Assembly: GCF_000333015.1 (NCBI RefSeq)
Contig: NZ_BANT01000006.1
Span: forward strand, 1 to 64,000
Reading direction: 5' to 3'
DNA: 64,000 nt
Origin: Gordonia hirsuta DSM 44140 = NBRC 16056
GTDB taxonomy: Bacteria; Actinomycetota; Actinomycetes; Mycobacteriales; Mycobacteriaceae
Shown piece by piece: positions 9,168 to 18,742 of the stretch (position 1 is the stretch's first letter; every line of letters starts with the position of its first letter). Made by a program: the position numbers and the translations under genes. Below the pieces are notes generated by a model that saw only the letters and a program-made list of their open reading frames with translations, made no database searches and was not told the DNA's origin.

Positions 9168-9346
9168 GTGGTGTTTCCTTCAATTTTCAGAGGTCTGCTC
9201 CCAGTCCGTCCCGGCTCTGCGTCGGGCCCCGGCCTCTGACCGGGGGTAGGCGGACACTCGTCTATGCCCGCTGGTGCTGGAAGTTCATCGGTGGTGACGA
9301 TATTGAGTTGTGTGTTTCTTCAAGCGGACCTGAAGAAGGACGCAGA

Positions 9347-9460
9347 TCAGCCCTGACGCTGCTTGTGACGCAGGTTTTCGCAGATCACCATGACCCGACC
9401 GTTGCGGCGGATCACCTTGCACTTCTCGCAGATCGGCTTGACGCTCGGGTTGACCTTCAC
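9347..9460 (-). CDS. rpmJ: 50S ribosomal protein L36
   Basis: This 37-aa gene starts with GTG at 9460 ([20 protein letters not shown], then [17 protein letters not shown]) and has a strong AAGGAGAAGC ribosome site directly upstream. Cys11, Cys14, Cys27 and His32 form the zinc ribbon, so it is the zinc-binding (C+) form. It stands in the usual place between infA and rpsM. Its small size is why it is easily missed. Confidence 0.96.
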   Translation of the reverse strand: MKVNPSVKPICEKCKVIRRNGRVMVICENLRHKQRQG

Positions 9461-9540
9461 GTCAGCTTCTCCTTATTCACTTACCGGGCGCGTGCTGGCC
9501 CGGGCGGTCTACCAGGGCCGGCGTCCTGGTTGAGTCGGCC

Positions 9541-9762
9541 CTACTTGTAGCGGTAGACGATGCGGCCGCGATCGAGATCGTAGGGCGAGAGCTCCACGAC
9601 GACCCGGTCTTCGGGCAGGATACGGATGTAGTGCTGCCGCATCTTGCCACTGATGTGGGCGAGTACCTTGTGGCCGTTCTCCAGCTCAATGCGGAACATC
9701 GCATTGGGCAGGGGTTCGACTACGCGACCCTCGACCTCAATGGCTCCTTCTTTCTTGGCCAT
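9541..9762 (-). CDS. infA: translation initiation factor IF-1
   Basis: A 73-aa S1/OB-fold protein starting [20 protein letters not shown] and ending '[17 protein letters not shown]', which is the standard bacterial IF-1 layout ('[20 protein letters not shown]' in the middle). IF-1 occupies the ribosomal A site during initiation. It is the first gene of the minus-strand infA-to-truA operon, and a predicted promoter lies about 150 nt upstream. Confidence 0.98.
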   Translation of the reverse strand: MAKKEGAIEVEGRVVEPLPNAMFRIELENGHKVLAHISGKMRQHYIRILPEDRVVVELSPYDLDRGRIVYRYK

Positions 9763-9915
9763 GTCCTCCGCGATTCTGGTCGACGACGATGTGCGTCTCC
9801 CGGTTGAATCCTTGGTTTTCCGCTACGGTCGGTGCATACGACGTTCCCACCCGGACCGCTTCCTGCACGGAGAGCGATGTCGAGCATGCGTCACGCCGCG
9901 ATGCACCAAGAGTCC

Positions 9916-9944
9916 ATAGTACGCCGCTGCGGCGCGGCGACCAA
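9916..9944 (-). promoter_or_regulatory. predicted housekeeping promoter of the infA operon
   Basis: On the minus strand, TTGGTC (9939-9944) and TACTAT (9916-9921) are separated by exactly 17 nt, which fits a primary-sigma -35/-10 pair. Transcription would start near 9909 and leave a leader of about 147 nt before infA. The position matches the operon start. This is sequence-based only. Confidence 0.6.
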
Positions 9945-10056
9945 ACCCGGCCGCAAGACCATCCCCGACGGCGTGCGCACGCGGCCGACCAGCACCGCAG
10001 ATCGTCGCCGGAGAGGCGCCGGTTCCGGGGGGACAGGTAGGCGTTACCCTCCGAAG

Positions 10057-10914
10057 ATGTTCTCCGATGTGGCGATCCTGCTCGCCGACCCCTCCATGTC
10101 CGATCTCGCCGACGAGCTGCTCGCCCGCCGACAGGGCGGGTTCGGCGGTTTCCGCTTCCTGATCGGGCCTGCGGGCCTACTGCTCCTGGCGCTGATCATC
10201 GGCGTGGTCGTCGCCATCCGCGGCAAGGACGCGGACTCGGGCCCCAAGGGCGGGGCACCGCAGCCCGGCTACCCGGGCGGTCCCGTGCCGCCACCCGCCG
10301 CCCAGGATGTGGCGGTCGCGATGAACCCTGCTACACCGACGGCGACCCTGGCGGCGATGGTGTACGGCGATCCGCGTCTGCGCCCCTATGTAGCGGCCAA
10401 TCCGGCGACCGATCCGGGGCTGCTGCAGTATCTGAGCACGCTGCGGGATCCGGCGGTCGACCAGGCACTGCGCAGCCGCGGCGCCGCCGCCGCGCCCCAT
10501 CCTGCGGCGCCTCCCGTCGCTGTTCCCAACCCTGGTTCACCCCACCCGGCAGCACCCGGTTCTCCCGCGGCCGGCGTCCCGGCTCCTGGCGTCCCAGCGC
10601 CCGGTGCCCTTCCGCCGTATCCTCCCCAGTCCTATCCTGCCCAGTCGTATCCTGCCCAGTCGTATCCTGCCCAGCCGTCTGCCGGCCAGCCCCCTGCCGC
10701 CGGGCTCTCGGCGGCGCCCGGCAATCCCGCCGTACGGCCGGCGGCGCCGGCACCCGATCCGGAGGCGACCATCATCAGCGGCAACCCCGTCGTCTCCCCC
10801 GGGGCCGCCACGCCGCCCCAGTCAGCGCCGCCGCCCCAGTCCCAGCCGCACCAGTCCCAGCCGCACCAGTCTCAAAACCCGCACCAGCCGCCCACGACGA
10901 ATCCCCGTCACTAG
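10057..10914 (+). CDS. membrane-anchored LRV-repeat protein with Pro-rich C-terminus
   Basis: A 285-aa protein. One transmembrane segment (about residues 33-52, 'LIGPAGLLLLALIIGVVVAI') follows a short N-terminal part that contains 'MSDLADELLARRQGG'. Residues about 88-145 hold two units of the leucine-rich-repeat-variant type ('AMNPATPTATLAAMVYGDPR' and 'VAANPATDPGLLQYLSTLRD'). The rest is Pro/Ala/Gln-rich with tandem 'SYPAQ' units encoded by a 15-nt DNA repeat around 10629-10673. The start is uncertain: the ATG at 10057 was chosen, while the ATG at 10096 is an alternative and the frame is open further upstream. The function is unknown. The repeats suggest protein binding and the tail resembles an envelope-spanning linker. 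Confidence 0.55.
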   Translation: MFSDVAILLADPSMSDLADELLARRQGGFGGFRFLIGPAGLLLLALIIGVVVAIRGKDADSGPKGGAPQPGYPGGPVPPPAAQDVAVAMNPATPTATLAAMVYGDPRLRPYVAANPATDPGLLQYLSTLRDPAVDQALRSRGAAAAPHPAAPPVAVPNPGSPHPAAPGSPAAGVPAPGVPAPGALPPYPPQSYPAQSYPAQSYPAQPSAGQPPAAGLSAAPGNPAVRPAAPAPDPEATIISGNPVVSPGAATPPQSAPPPQSQPHQSQPHQSQNPHQPPTTNPRH

Positions 10915-10953
10915 ATCCCGTCCTGCCGGCCTCTTGTTTGAGACACTGGAGCC

Positions 10954-11361
10954 ATGAAAGCCTTCGTGATCCGGACCGTCTTCACCGCTTTCTCGCTGTG
11001 GGTGGCGGTCTCCCTGGTCCCCGGCCTGAGCTTCGACTTCGGCGATCTGACCAACTGGTGGGCCAAGTTCGGTGTCGTGCTGTTGATCGCCGTGGTCTTC
11101 GGCGTGGTCAACGCCTTCGTCAAGCCGATCGTGCAGTTGCTGTCGATCCCGCTGTACATCCTGACCCTGGGCCTGATCCACATCGTCATCAACGCGTTCA
11201 TGCTGGAGATCACCGCGTGGATCACCAACAACCTGACCCACTGGGGGCTGGAGGTCGACAGCTTCTTCTGGGCCGCGATCTTCGGCGCGATCGTCATCTC
11301 GATCGTCGGCTGGCTGACCGCGATGCTGCTGCCCGACAAGCCCGACAACCTCTACTCCTGA
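10954..11361 (+). CDS. small four-helix membrane protein (PF04020 phage-holin-4-like family)
   Basis: A 135-aa protein with four predicted hydrophobic helices (about residues 8-27, 38-60, 62-85 and 108-128). It matches the PF04020 family, seen for example in the 'NAFVKPIVQLLSIPLYILTL' segment. Members are widespread in bacteria and carry a holin-like name, but most are not in prophages and their role is not known. No phage genes lie nearby. The gene stands alone, 39 nt after the LRV protein gene and 32 nt before fdhD. Confidence 0.72.
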   Translation: MKAFVIRTVFTAFSLWVAVSLVPGLSFDFGDLTNWWAKFGVVLLIAVVFGVVNAFVKPIVQLLSIPLYILTLGLIHIVINAFMLEITAWITNNLTHWGLEVDSFFWAAIFGAIVISIVGWLTAMLLPDKPDNLYS

Positions 11362-11393
11362 GCGGGCCGCCGACGGCCGATACAGTCTCAGCC

Positions 11394-12275
11394 ATGGGAC
11401 GGATCACCGATCGGCGCCGCGTCACCCGAATCCGCCGCGGCCGTGCTCCCGATACCCGCGCCGATGTCCTCACCGTGGAGGAGCCGCTGGAGATCCGGCT
11501 GGCCGGCGCCCCGCTCACCGTGACCATGCGCACCCCCGGGCACGACGTCGAGCTGGCGGCCGGTTTCCTGCTCGCCGAGGGCGTGATCGACGCTGCGGAG
11601 CAGTTCGTGACCGCCCGGTACTGCGCCGGTGCGGTGGCCAGCGGGCCCGGCGGGACCGAACAGAACACCTACAACGTCCTGGAGGTGGCCTTGGGTCCGG
11701 GGGCCCGGCCGCCGGCCACGGCACTGCGCAACTTCGCCACCACCAGCTCGTGCGGGGTGTGCGGGACCGCCCAGATCGAGGCCCTCGAGTCGGCGTCGTC
11801 GTTCGATCCGGCCGACGACGACGTCCGGGTCGGCGCCGACTTCCTGTTGGAGCTGCCCGAGCGTCTGCGTGAGCGGCAGGAGGTCTTCGCCCGCACCGGG
11901 GGCCTGCACGCGGCGGCACTGTTCGACGCCGACTCCGGCGAGCTGCTGGTGGCGCGCGAGGACGTCGGCCGGCACAACGCGGTCGACAAGGTGCTGGGCT
12001 GGGCCTGTCTGCAGGGCCGTCTGCCGGTGCGCCGCAGCGTCATGCAGGTCTCCGGCCGCACCAGCTTCGAACTGGTGCAGAAAGCGGCGATGGCCGGGGT
12101 GCCGATCCTGTCGGCGGTGTCGGCGCCGTCGTCGTTGGCGGTGGATCTGGCCGCTGCGCGCGGCCTCACGCTGGCAGGCTTCGTCCGCGGCGACTCCCTG
12201 GTCCTCTACAGCCGGCCCGACCGGGTGATCGACGAAGAACACCGGAACACCGACGACGGCGAAGGGGAAACCTGA
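11394..12275 (+). CDS. fdhD: formate dehydrogenase accessory sulfurtransferase FdhD
   Basis: A 293-aa FdhD. These proteins transfer sulfur from a cysteine desulfurase to the molybdenum cofactor of formate dehydrogenase. The active pair is in '[13 protein letters not shown]' (Cys120 and Cys123), and '[16 protein letters not shown]' and '[20 protein letters not shown]' are further family motifs. The start is the ATG at 11394, because the longer frame back to 10938 runs through the preceding membrane protein gene. No formate dehydrogenase is encoded in the window, although another molybdoenzyme, nitrate reductase, is. The stop overlaps the start of dtd (TGATG), so the two form an operon. Confidence 0.93.
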   Translation: MGRITDRRRVTRIRRGRAPDTRADVLTVEEPLEIRLAGAPLTVTMRTPGHDVELAAGFLLAEGVIDAAEQFVTARYCAGAVASGPGGTEQNTYNVLEVALGPGARPPATALRNFATTSSCGVCGTAQIEALESASSFDPADDDVRVGADFLLELPERLRERQEVFARTGGLHAAALFDADSGELLVAREDVGRHNAVDKVLGWACLQGRLPVRRSVMQVSGRTSFELVQKAAMAGVPILSAVSAPSSLAVDLAAARGLTLAGFVRGDSLVLYSRPDRVIDEEHRNTDDGEGET

Positions 12276-12724
12276 TGCGAGCAGTGGTCCAGCGGGTGAG
12301 CGAGGCCTCGGTGTCGGTCGACGGCGAGGTGATCGGGGCGCTGGATCTGGCCGACGGCCGCTACGGGCTCCTCGCCCTGATCGGCGTGACCCACACCGAT
12401 ACGCCCGCCCAGGCGCGGGCCCTGGCCGAGAAGATCTGGCGACTCCGGATCTTCAACCGGGAGCAGGGCCCCGAACAGTGCGCCGCCGACCTGGATGCGC
12501 CGATCCTGGTGATCAGCCAGTTCACCCTGTACGCCAATACCGACAAGGGCCGGCGCCCGTCCTGGAACGCCGCCGCCCCCGGCCCCGTCGCCCAGCCGCT
12601 GGTCGACGCGCTCGCGCAGGCGCTGCGGGAATCCGGCGCCACGGTGGCCACCGGCCGCTTCGGTGCCGATATGGCGGTGAGCCTGACCAACGACGGCCCG
12701 GTGACCCTGATGCTGGAGGTCTGA
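12275..12724 (+). CDS. dtd: D-aminoacyl-tRNA deacylase
   Basis: A 149-aa DTD, which hydrolyses D-aminoacyl-tRNAs (for example D-Tyr-tRNA) so that D-residues do not enter proteins. It starts [20 protein letters not shown]. The two active-site motifs are '[17 protein letters not shown]' and the C-terminal '[10 protein letters not shown]' (the Gly-cisPro chiral selector region). It overlaps fdhD by one base. It is convergent with map, leaving only 16 nt between them. Confidence 0.95.
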   Translation: MRAVVQRVSEASVSVDGEVIGALDLADGRYGLLALIGVTHTDTPAQARALAEKIWRLRIFNREQGPEQCAADLDAPILVISQFTLYANTDKGRRPSWNAAAPGPVAQPLVDALAQALRESGATVATGRFGADMAVSLTNDGPVTLMLEV

Positions 12725-12740
12725 GCCCGGACAGGTGCGG

Positions 12741-13541
12741 TTACTGCGGGCGCAGCGTGAGGATCCGCGGCCCGTCGTCGGTCACCGCGACGGTGTGTTC
12801 CCAGTGCGCCGCACGGGTCCCGTCGTCGGTCACCACGGTCCACTCGTCGTCGAGCACGGTGGTGTCCCCGCCGCCGAGGGTGAGCATCGGCTCGATCGCC
12901 AGGGTCGAGCCCACCACGAGCGCCTCTTTGCCGCGGCCGGGGGTGTCCTCGTTCGGCAGGAACGGATCCATGTGCATCTCGCGGCCGATTCCGTGGCCGC
13001 CGTAGCCGTCGACGATGCCGAACCGACGGTTGAACCGCTTCTCGGCGGCGCGGGTACCCGCTTCGATGGCGCGGGAGACGTCGTTGAGCTTGTTGCCGGG
13101 CACCATCGCGGCGATCCCCGACTCGAGCGAGAGCCGGGTGGCCTCGCTCAGCTCGGCATCCGCGCGCGAGAGTTCGCCGACCCCGAAACTCCACGCGGAA
13201 TCGCCGTGCCAGCCGTCCAGGATCGCACCGCAGTCGATGGACACCAGATCGCCCGGCGCCAGGATTTTGCCGGCGCTGGGGATCCCGTGCACCACCACGT
13301 CGTTGACCGAGCTGCAGATCGAGCCCGGGAAGCCGTGGTAGCCCTTGAACGAGGGAACACCGCCGGCCTCGCGGATCACCGTTTCGGCGACCTCGTCGAG
13401 CTCCAGGGTGCTCACCCCGGGCTTGGCGGCCTCCCGCACGGCCACCAGTGCCGCGCCGACGATCGCGCCGGCGGCGGCCATGGCGTCCAGTTCACCTGCG
13501 GAGCGGAAGGGAACCACCTTCCGCTTGCGGAATCGAGCCAC
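12741..13541 (-). CDS. map: type I methionine aminopeptidase
   Basis: A 266-aa MetAP that removes the initiator methionine. The five metal ligands are recognisable: two Asp in '[19 protein letters not shown]', His in '[11 protein letters not shown]', Glu in 'LAIEPML' and Glu in '[10 protein letters not shown]'. The length suits the short class without an N-terminal SH3-binding extension. It is the last gene of the rpsH-to-map unit, 7 nt downstream of adk, as in mycobacteria. Confidence 0.96.
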   Translation of the reverse strand: MARFRKRKVVPFRSAGELDAMAAAGAIVGAALVAVREAAKPGVSTLELDEVAETVIREAGGVPSFKGYHGFPGSICSSVNDVVVHGIPSAGKILAPGDLVSIDCGAILDGWHGDSAWSFGVGELSRADAELSEATRLSLESGIAAMVPGNKLNDVSRAIEAGTRAAEKRFNRRFGIVDGYGGHGIGREMHMDPFLPNEDTPGRGKEALVVGSTLAIEPMLTLGGGDTTVLDDEWTVVTDDGTRAAHWEHTVAVTDDGPRILTLRPQ

Positions 13542-13548
13542 CGGCAGG

Positions 13549-14097
13549 TCAGGCCTTGCCGAGCTTGGCCAGCACGCTCTGGTGCACCTGCGCGACCTCG
13601 CCCATACCGTCGATCTCGGTGATCTGGTCGGCGTAGTGGGTCAGCAGCGGCGCGGTCTCCTCGGCGTAGACCCGCATGCGGTTGCGGATCACGTCCTCGG
13701 TGTCGTCGGCGCGGCCACGGGCCATCATGCGCTCGACGACGGCGTCCTCGTCGACCACGAACGACAACACGCCGTCGAGGGCCAGTCCGGTCTCGTCCAG
13801 GATCTCGCTGAGGGCCTGGGCCTGCTCCACCGACCGCGGGAAGCCGTCGAGGATGAAGCCCTTGGCGGCATCCGGTTCCACCAGGCGCTCGCGCACCATG
13901 TTCACGGTGATCTCCGGCGGCACCAGATCGCCGGCGTCGAGGTACTTCTTGGCCTCGAGCCCGATCGGGGTGCCCTGGGAGATGTTCGCGCGGAACAGGT
14001 CACCGGTGGAGATGTGCGGAATACCGAGCGACTCGGACAGGAGCTCGGCCTGCGTGCCTTTACCTGCTCCGGGAGGACCGACGATGATGAGTCTCAC
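13549..14097 (-). CDS. adk: adenylate kinase
   Basis: A 182-aa adenylate kinase (ATP + AMP to 2 ADP). The P-loop is '[10 protein letters not shown]' at residues 7-16. '[16 protein letters not shown]' (about residues 77-92) and '[13 protein letters not shown]' are further motifs. It is the short-LID form of about 180 aa common in actinobacteria rather than the 214-aa form with a long LID. The ATG overlaps the secY stop (ATGA at 14094-14097). Confidence 0.97.
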   Translation of the reverse strand: MRLIIVGPPGAGKGTQAELLSESLGIPHISTGDLFRANISQGTPIGLEAKKYLDAGDLVPPEITVNMVRERLVEPDAAKGFILDGFPRSVEQAQALSEILDETGLALDGVLSFVVDEDAVVERMMARGRADDTEDVIRNRMRVYAEETAPLLTHYADQITEIDGMGEVAQVHQSVLAKLGKA

Positions 14098-15428
14098 TTG
14101 AGGAACCCTTCGTACTTGCGCTGCATGAGCTGACTATTGATCTGCTTCAGCGTATCGAGGCCGACGGCCACCATGATCAGAAGCGCGGTACCGCCGAACG
14201 GGAGATTCGCCACACTGCTGCTGTTGCCGATCTCCAGGAACAGGTTCGGCAGGATCGCGATGATGCCCAGGTACAGCGAACCGGGCAGCGTGATCCGGCT
14301 CAGCACGAAGCTCAGGTAGTCCGCGGTCGGCTTGCCCGGACGGATGCCCGGGATGAAGCCGCCGTAGCGCTTCATATCGTCGGCGCGTTCCTCCGGATTG
14401 AAGGTGACCGCGACGTAGAAGTACGTGAAGAAGATGATCAGCAGGAAGTAGACAGCGATGTGCACCCAGCTGCCCGGGTTCACCAGATTGTCCTGAATCC
14501 ACAGCTGCCAGCCGGACACGTCCGCCGAACCCTGCGTGATCGAGATGATCAGCTGCGGGATGTACAGCAGCGAGGAGGCGAAGATCACCGGGATGACGCC
14601 GGCGGTGTTCACCTTGATCGGGATGTAGGTCGAGGAGCCGCCGTACATCTTACGGCCCACCATGCGCTTGGCGTACTGGACCGGCACCCGGCGCTGGCCC
14701 TGCTCGATGAAGACCACGGCCAGCAGGATGATCAGCACCGCCAGGCAGACCAGGCCGAAGACCAGGCCGCCGCGGGTCTGCAGGATGGTGCGGCCCTCGG
14801 CGGGCAGTCGGGCGGCGATACCGGCGAAGATCAGCAGCGACATACCGTTGCCGACGCCGCGTTCGGTGATCAGCTCGCCGAACCACATCACCAGCGTCGC
14901 ACCGGCGGTCATCACCAGGACCATCAGTGACAGTTCCATGATGCCGTCGCTGCGCACGATCGCCTGTGGATCACAGCCCTCGGCGCCGGAGGTCGGGAAC
15001 AGGCTGCCCGAGGCGGCCAGGGCGACGATGCCCGTGGACTGCAGCAGTGCCAGCGCCACCGTCAGGTAGCGGGTGTACTGCGTCATCTTGGCCTGGCCGG
15101 ACTGGCCTTCCTTGCGCAACTGCTCGAATCGCGGGATCACCACGGTCAGCAGCTGCACGATGATCGACGCGGTGATGTACGGCATGATGCCGATCGCGAA
15201 CACCGACAGCTGCAGGAGCGCGCCGCCGGAGAACATGTTGATCAGCGAGTAGATCTGCGCCGAGTCGCCGCGCGCGGCGGCGTCGACACAGTCGTTGATG
15301 GCGCGGAAGTCCACTCCCGGCGACGGCAGCGTCGCACCGAAGCGGTACAGCACCAGGATGCCGAGGACAAAGACGATCTTCTTCCTCAGGTCAGGCGTCC
15401 GGAAGGTCGCCACGAGGCTGGAAAGCAC
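14094..15428 (-). CDS. secY: preprotein translocase subunit SecY
   Basis: A 444-aa integral membrane protein with ten predicted transmembrane helices, the pore of the Sec translocon. Signatures include '[17 protein letters not shown]'-type sequence (here '[20 protein letters not shown]') and '[20 protein letters not shown]' in the cytoplasmic loop. The start is a GTG at 15428 ([19 protein letters not shown] follows) with a strong AGGAGGAGATCA ribosome site. The frame is open further upstream, but without support. A hairpin and a T-rich stretch separate it from rplO. Confidence 0.96.
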   Translation of the reverse strand: MLSSLVATFRTPDLRKKIVFVLGILVLYRFGATLPSPGVDFRAINDCVDAAARGDSAQIYSLINMFSGGALLQLSVFAIGIMPYITASIIVQLLTVVIPRFEQLRKEGQSGQAKMTQYTRYLTVALALLQSTGIVALAASGSLFPTSGAEGCDPQAIVRSDGIMELSLMVLVMTAGATLVMWFGELITERGVGNGMSLLIFAGIAARLPAEGRTILQTRGGLVFGLVCLAVLIILLAVVFIEQGQRRVPVQYAKRMVGRKMYGGSSTYIPIKVNTAGVIPVIFASSLLYIPQLIISITQGSADVSGWQLWIQDNLVNPGSWVHIAVYFLLIIFFTYFYVAVTFNPEERADDMKRYGGFIPGIRPGKPTADYLSFVLSRITLPGSLYLGIIAILPNLFLEIGNSSSVANLPFGGTALLIMVAVGLDTLKQINSQLMQRKYEGFLK

Positions 15429-15577
15429 TGATCTCCTCCTACGGCCGCGCGGTCGTCGTACGACCACGAGCGGCTCTCGGCTGTCTACTCGTCTTACTCC
15501 GCACACCGGCGTCGGAACGGCCCGCGGACGGGGAGGATCCCCGCAGAACAAAAACTCTAACAGTCTGCCAAGCGCGA

Positions 15578-15640
15578 CCGGTCAGGTGCGCCCCGCGCTT
15601 CACCCGGCTGGCGGGTGGGCGTCAGAGCGCACCTGACCGG
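15578..15640 (-). terminator. rplO-secY intergenic hairpin
   Basis: A perfect 14-bp inverted repeat pairs 15578-15591 with 15627-15640 (CCGGTCAGGTGCGC and its complement), with a smaller nested stem (CACCCG/CGGGTG) in the loop. On the minus strand a T-rich run (GTTTTTG) follows about 25 nt later, near 15550. It may attenuate transcription between rplO and secY. A TGTTAGAGT extended -10-like element lies between the hairpin and secY. Confidence 0.5.
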
Positions 15641-15670
15641 AGCGTCATCGGCAGGTGCCCACAAGCAGTC

Positions 15671-16114
15671 TTACTGCTCGGTGCAGGTGCCGCCTGCGGC
15701 GGCGATCTTCTCCTTGGCGGAGGCGGTGAACTTGTCAGCGGTGATCTCCACCTTGACGTTCAGCTCGCCGTCGCCCAGGACCTTGACCAGCTTGTTCTTA
15801 CGCACGGCGCCGGCGGCGACGAGCTCGGCGACACCGATGGTGCCACCCTGCGGGAACAGGCGGGCGATGTCGCCGACGTTGACGACCTGGTACTCGACCC
15901 GGTTGCGGTTGGTGAAGCCGCGAAGCTTCGGCAGCCGCATGTGGATCGGCATCTGGCCGCCCTCGAAGCGAGCCGGCACGTTCTTGCGTGCCTTGGTGCC
16001 CTTGGTGCCGCGACCGGCGGTCTTACCCTTGGAACCGTCACCGCGACCCACGCGGGTCTTCTCGGTCTTCGACCCCGGTGCGGGGCGAAGGTGGTGCAGC
16101 TTGATAGCGCTCAT
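15671..16114 (-). CDS. rplO: 50S ribosomal protein L15
   Basis: A 147-aa L15 starting [20 protein letters not shown], with the Gly/Arg/Lys-rich N-terminal extension '[19 protein letters not shown]' that threads into the large subunit, then the globular C-terminal domain. Its ATG overlaps the rpmD stop (ATGA), so the two are coupled. It closes the ribosomal protein run before secY. Confidence 0.97.
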   Translation of the reverse strand: MSAIKLHHLRPAPGSKTEKTRVGRGDGSKGKTAGRGTKGTKARKNVPARFEGGQMPIHMRLPKLRGFTNRNRVEYQVVNVGDIARLFPQGGTIGVAELVAAGAVRKNKLVKVLGDGELNVKVEITADKFTASAKEKIAAAGGTCTEQ

Positions 16115-16296
16115 TCGTTGACCTCTTCAACAGTCACGAGGTGCCGAACGACGTTGATCAGGCCGCGGTTGATCGGCGTGTCCTCGCGGGTGACGGTCTG
16201 GCGGATGCCCTTGAGGCCAAGGGTGCGCAGGCTGTCACGCTGGTTCTTCTTGGTACCGATGGTGCTCTTGATCTGGGTGACCTTCAGCTGTGCCAT
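16111..16296 (-). CDS. rpmD: 50S ribosomal protein L30
   Basis: A 61-aa L30 beginning [20 protein letters not shown], with the '[14 protein letters not shown]' core. It is the short bacterial form. It lies 3 nt after rpsE and overlaps rplO by four bases. Confidence 0.97.
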   Translation of the reverse strand: MAQLKVTQIKSTIGTKKNQRDSLRTLGLKGIRQTVTREDTPINRGLINVVRHLVTVEEVNE

Positions 16297-16299
16297 GGT

Positions 16300-16965
16300 T
16301 TACTTCCCTTCGGTCGCAGCGGCGGCGGCAGCGGCGCGAGCGCGCAGCATGCCGGCCGGTGCGACTTCCTCGACGGACAACCCACGTCGGGCAGCGACCT
16401 CTTCGGGGCGCTGCAGCGACTGGAGTGCCTCGACGGTCGCGTGCACCACGTTGATCGCATTGTCCGAGCCCAGGCTCTTGGCGAGCACGTCGGTCACACC
16501 GGCGCACTCCAGGACGGCGCGCACGGCGCCACCGGCGATCACACCGGTACCCGGGCTGGCCGGGCGGAGCATCACGACACCGGCCGCGGCCTCACCCTGA
16601 ACCGGGTGGGTCACGGTGCCGCCGATCATCGGGACGCGGAAGAAGTTCTTGCGAGCCTCTTCGACACCCTTCTGGATCGCGGCAGGCACTTCCTTGGCCT
16701 TGCCGTAGCCGACGCCGACCATGCCCTGGCCGTCGCCGACGACGACGAGGGCGGTGAAGCTGAAGCGCCGACCACCCTTGACGACCTTGGAGACGCGGTT
16801 GATGGTGACGACGCGCTCGAGGTGGTTACGCTCCTCGCGCTCACCACGGCCGCCGCGGTTGTCGCGACGGTCGCCGCGGCCACGGCGCTCGCCGCCGCCG
16901 CGATTGTCATTGCTGGGGTTGGTGCCGGCGGGTCCGTTACCGCCGTCACGCTGACGTCCGGGCAT
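16300..16965 (-). CDS. rpsE: 30S ribosomal protein S5
   Basis: A 221-aa S5. The first about 45 residues are an Arg/Gly/Asn-rich extension ([14 protein letters not shown]...). The S5 double-stranded RNA-binding domain follows ('[20 protein letters not shown]'), then the C-terminal domain with '[11 protein letters not shown]'-like sequence ('[20 protein letters not shown]'). The ATG at 16965 is chosen, preceded by GGAGGG. The frame runs on upstream through the rplR region without plausible protein. S5 acts in decoding fidelity and mRNA unwinding at the entry site. Confidence 0.95.
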   Translation of the reverse strand: MPGRQRDGGNGPAGTNPSNDNRGGGERRGRGDRRDNRGGRGEREERNHLERVVTINRVSKVVKGGRRFSFTALVVVGDGQGMVGVGYGKAKEVPAAIQKGVEEARKNFFRVPMIGGTVTHPVQGEAAAGVVMLRPASPGTGVIAGGAVRAVLECAGVTDVLAKSLGSDNAINVVHATVEALQSLQRPEEVAARRGLSVEEVAPAGMLRARAAAAAAATEGK

Positions 16966-17011
16966 CAGAGGTTCCCTCCGGTCTTGGTCATGGTGTTGAT
17001 CTTGGTCATCA

Positions 17012-17410
17012 TCAGAACGCCAGGCCTCCCTCACGGGCGGCATCGGCCAGTGCCGCGATACGGCCGTGGTAGGCCTTGCCGCCGCGGTCGAAGACCACGG
17101 TGTCGATGCCTGCGGCCTTGGCCCGCTGGGCGACGAGCTCGCCGACCTTGGCGGCCTGCGCGCTCTTGTCGCCGCCGGCGGCACGCACGTCGGCCTCGAT
17201 CGAGCTGGCGGCGGCCAGGGTGTGGCCGGTCAGATCGTCGATCACCTGAACGTGGATGTGGCGGCTGCTGCGCTTGACGGCCATGCGCGGACGGGCCGCG
17301 GTGCCGTTGACCTTCTTGCGCAGGCGGAAGTGACGACGCTTGGTCGCACTGCGGCGACGGGTCGACACGTCCTTGCCGATGGGTGTGCGGTCGATTGCTG
17401 CTTCACTCAT
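17012..17410 (-). CDS. rplR: 50S ribosomal protein L18
   Basis: A 132-aa L18 which binds 5S rRNA. The core is '[20 protein letters not shown]' and '[20 protein letters not shown]'. It carries an extra about 15 N-terminal residues ([15 protein letters not shown]) also seen in related actinobacteria. It is 3 nt downstream of rplF and 46 nt upstream of rpsE. Confidence 0.96.
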   Translation of the reverse strand: MSEAAIDRTPIGKDVSTRRRSATKRRHFRLRKKVNGTAARPRMAVKRSSRHIHVQVIDDLTGHTLAAASSIEADVRAAGGDKSAQAAKVGELVAQRAKAAGIDTVVFDRGGKAYHGRIAALADAAREGGLAF

Positions 17411-17413
17411 GTC

Positions 17414-17950
17414 TTACTTACCCGTCTTTCCGACCTTGCGGCGGATCTGCTCACCCTCGTAGCGAATGCCCTTGCCCTTGTAGGGGTCCGGACGACGCAG
17501 GCGGCGGATGTTCGACGCGATCTGGCCGACTTGCTGCTTGTCGATACCCGAGACCGAGAACTTGGTCGGGGACTCCACCGCAAAGGTGATGCCCTCCGGG
17601 GCCTCGATCGGCACGGGATGGCTGTAGCCCAGGGCGAACTCGAGGTCCTTACCCTTGGCCTGGACGCGGTAGCCGACGCCGAAGATCTCCATCTTGGTGG
17701 TGTAGCCCTTGGTGACACCCTCGACGAGGTTGTTGACCAGCGAGCGGTTCAGGCCGTGGAGCGCGCGGGTGCGGCGCTCATCGTTCGGCCGGGTCACCAC
17801 GATGGTGTTGTCTTCCTGCGCGACCTGGATGGGGTCGGTCACCGTCAGGCTCAGTTCGCCCTTGGGGCCCTTCACCGCGACGTCCTGGCCGTTGATGGTC
17901 ACCGTGACACCGGCGGGGATTTCAATGGGGTTTTTACCGATACGCGACAT
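17414..17950 (-). CDS. rplF: 50S ribosomal protein L6
   Basis: A 178-aa L6 made of two similar domains. It starts [20 protein letters not shown] and carries the C-terminal signature '[20 protein letters not shown]'. It lies near the GTPase-associated region of the large subunit. It follows rpsH by 15 nt. Confidence 0.97.
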   Translation of the reverse strand: MSRIGKNPIEIPAGVTVTINGQDVAVKGPKGELSLTVTDPIQVAQEDNTIVVTRPNDERRTRALHGLNRSLVNNLVEGVTKGYTTKMEIFGVGYRVQAKGKDLEFALGYSHPVPIEAPEGITFAVESPTKFSVSGIDKQQVGQIASNIRRLRRPDPYKGKGIRYEGEQIRRKVGKTGK

Positions 17951-17965
17951 TGTTCTTAGCGCCCC

Positions 17966-18364
17966 TTACCAGACGTAGGCGAGGACTTCGCCGCCCACGC
18001 CCTGGTTGGCTGCCTGTCGATCGGTGAGCAGACCGGACGACGTGGAGATGATCGCCACGCCGAGGCCGCCGAGGACCTTGGGCAGGTTGGTGGACTTGGC
18101 GTACACGCGCAGGCCCGGCTTGGAGACACGACGCAGGCCGGCGATGCTTCGCTCGCGGCTCGGGCCGTACTTCAGGTCCACGGTGAGCTTCTTGCCGACC
18201 TCGGCGTCTTCGACGCGGAAATCGGCGATGTAGCCCTCACGCTTGAGGATCTCGGCGATGTTCACCTTGATCTTCGACGACGGCAGGCTCACCTCGTCGT
18301 GGTACGCCGAGTTGGCGTTACGCAGACGTGTCAGAAAGTCTGCGATCGGGTCAGTCATGGTCAT
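17966..18364 (-). CDS. rpsH: 30S ribosomal protein S8
   Basis: A 132-aa S8 ([20 protein letters not shown]...), ending with the S8 signature '[20 protein letters not shown]'. S8 binds the central domain of 16S rRNA and in E. coli represses the spc operon. Here it is the first gene of the distal half-operon. The gene normally just upstream, rpsN, lies 17.6 kb away. A promoter and a leader of about 190 nt with a hairpin stand directly in front of it. Confidence 0.97.
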   Translation of the reverse strand: MTMTDPIADFLTRLRNANSAYHDEVSLPSSKIKVNIAEILKREGYIADFRVEDAEVGKKLTVDLKYGPSRERSIAGLRRVSKPGLRVYAKSTNLPKVLGGLGVAIISTSSGLLTDRQAANQGVGGEVLAYVW

Positions 18365-18473
18365 GGTTGACCGTCAACCTTTCTCGTAGCGGTTCCCATA
18401 CAGCGCTGGACCCCGGGTTTTACCCCGTCGACCTGCGGTGGGCCTTCCACGAAGTGGATAGTTGTGCAAGGTT

Positions 18474-18515
18474 CTTCCCCACCGATGCCGTTGGCTTTTC
18501 GCCGGCACCGGGAAG
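18474..18515 (-). promoter_or_regulatory. structured leader hairpin upstream of rpsH
   Basis: In the rpsH 5' leader, CTTCCC pairs with GGGAAG (18474-18479 and 18510-18515). Inside it, TGCCG pairs with CGGCA (18486-18490 and 18503-18507) across an asymmetric internal loop. The sequence AGTTGTG occurs on both sides of the stem as an approximate direct repeat. Such interrupted stems in front of ribosomal protein genes can be autoregulatory protein-binding sites, but this one is unassigned. Confidence 0.35.
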
Positions 18516-18564
18516 GTATGAAGTTGTGGCTCCCGGGGGCACAGTTCACCCGGGCAACCGCTCA

Positions 18565-18593
18565 AGTGTAGAAAACTCCCGCGCCCAGGCCAA
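18565..18593 (-). promoter_or_regulatory. predicted promoter of the rpsH half-operon
   Basis: Minus-strand TTGGCC (18588-18593) and TACACT (18565-18570) lie 17 nt apart. The same elements (TTGGCG, TACACT) stand upstream of rplN, and both -10 boxes are followed a few bases later by CGGTTGCC. Transcription would begin near 18558. The rest of the 483-nt region 18365-18847 holds the leader hairpin and two repeat hairpins, and I see no gene there. Confidence 0.6.
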
Positions 18594-18629
18594 ATCGCCC
18601 CGCTCCCCGCTCCTGCCGCCGGTCGGAGT

Positions 18630-18680
18630 GCGACCTCCGAGTCCAGCGACCACGAGACGGTCACCAGACTCGGAGGTCGC
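18630..18680. repeat. intergenic hairpin repeat, copy 1
   Basis: A perfect 14-bp inverted repeat (GCGACCTCCGAGTC, 18630-18643, with 18667-18680) around a loop containing GCGACC-ACGAGAC-GGTCAC. It shares the 'GACCAC...GGTCAC...CTCGGAGGTC' core with three other copies, all in the non-ribosomal block. It lies between divergent genes, so a terminator role is unlikely for this copy. Confidence 0.6.
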
Positions 18681-18695
18681 CCCAGGTACGACGAC

Positions 18696-18742
18696 GACTT
18701 CCGAGGCCCGCGACCACGAGAGGGTCACCGGACTCGGAGGTC
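18696..18742. repeat. intergenic hairpin repeat, copy 2
   Basis: The second copy, 15 nt after copy 1, has arms GACTTCCGAGGCCCGCGACC and GGTCACCGGACTCGGAGGTC. The arms pair with several mismatches or G-U pairs around an ACGAGAG loop. The right arm is nearly identical to that of copy 1. Confidence 0.58.

Noticed and set aside
9168-9346. A possible extra gene or RNA between rpsM and rpmJ
   Set aside because: No frame with a start and ribosome site and no clear structure. It appears to be a plain 179-nt spacer.
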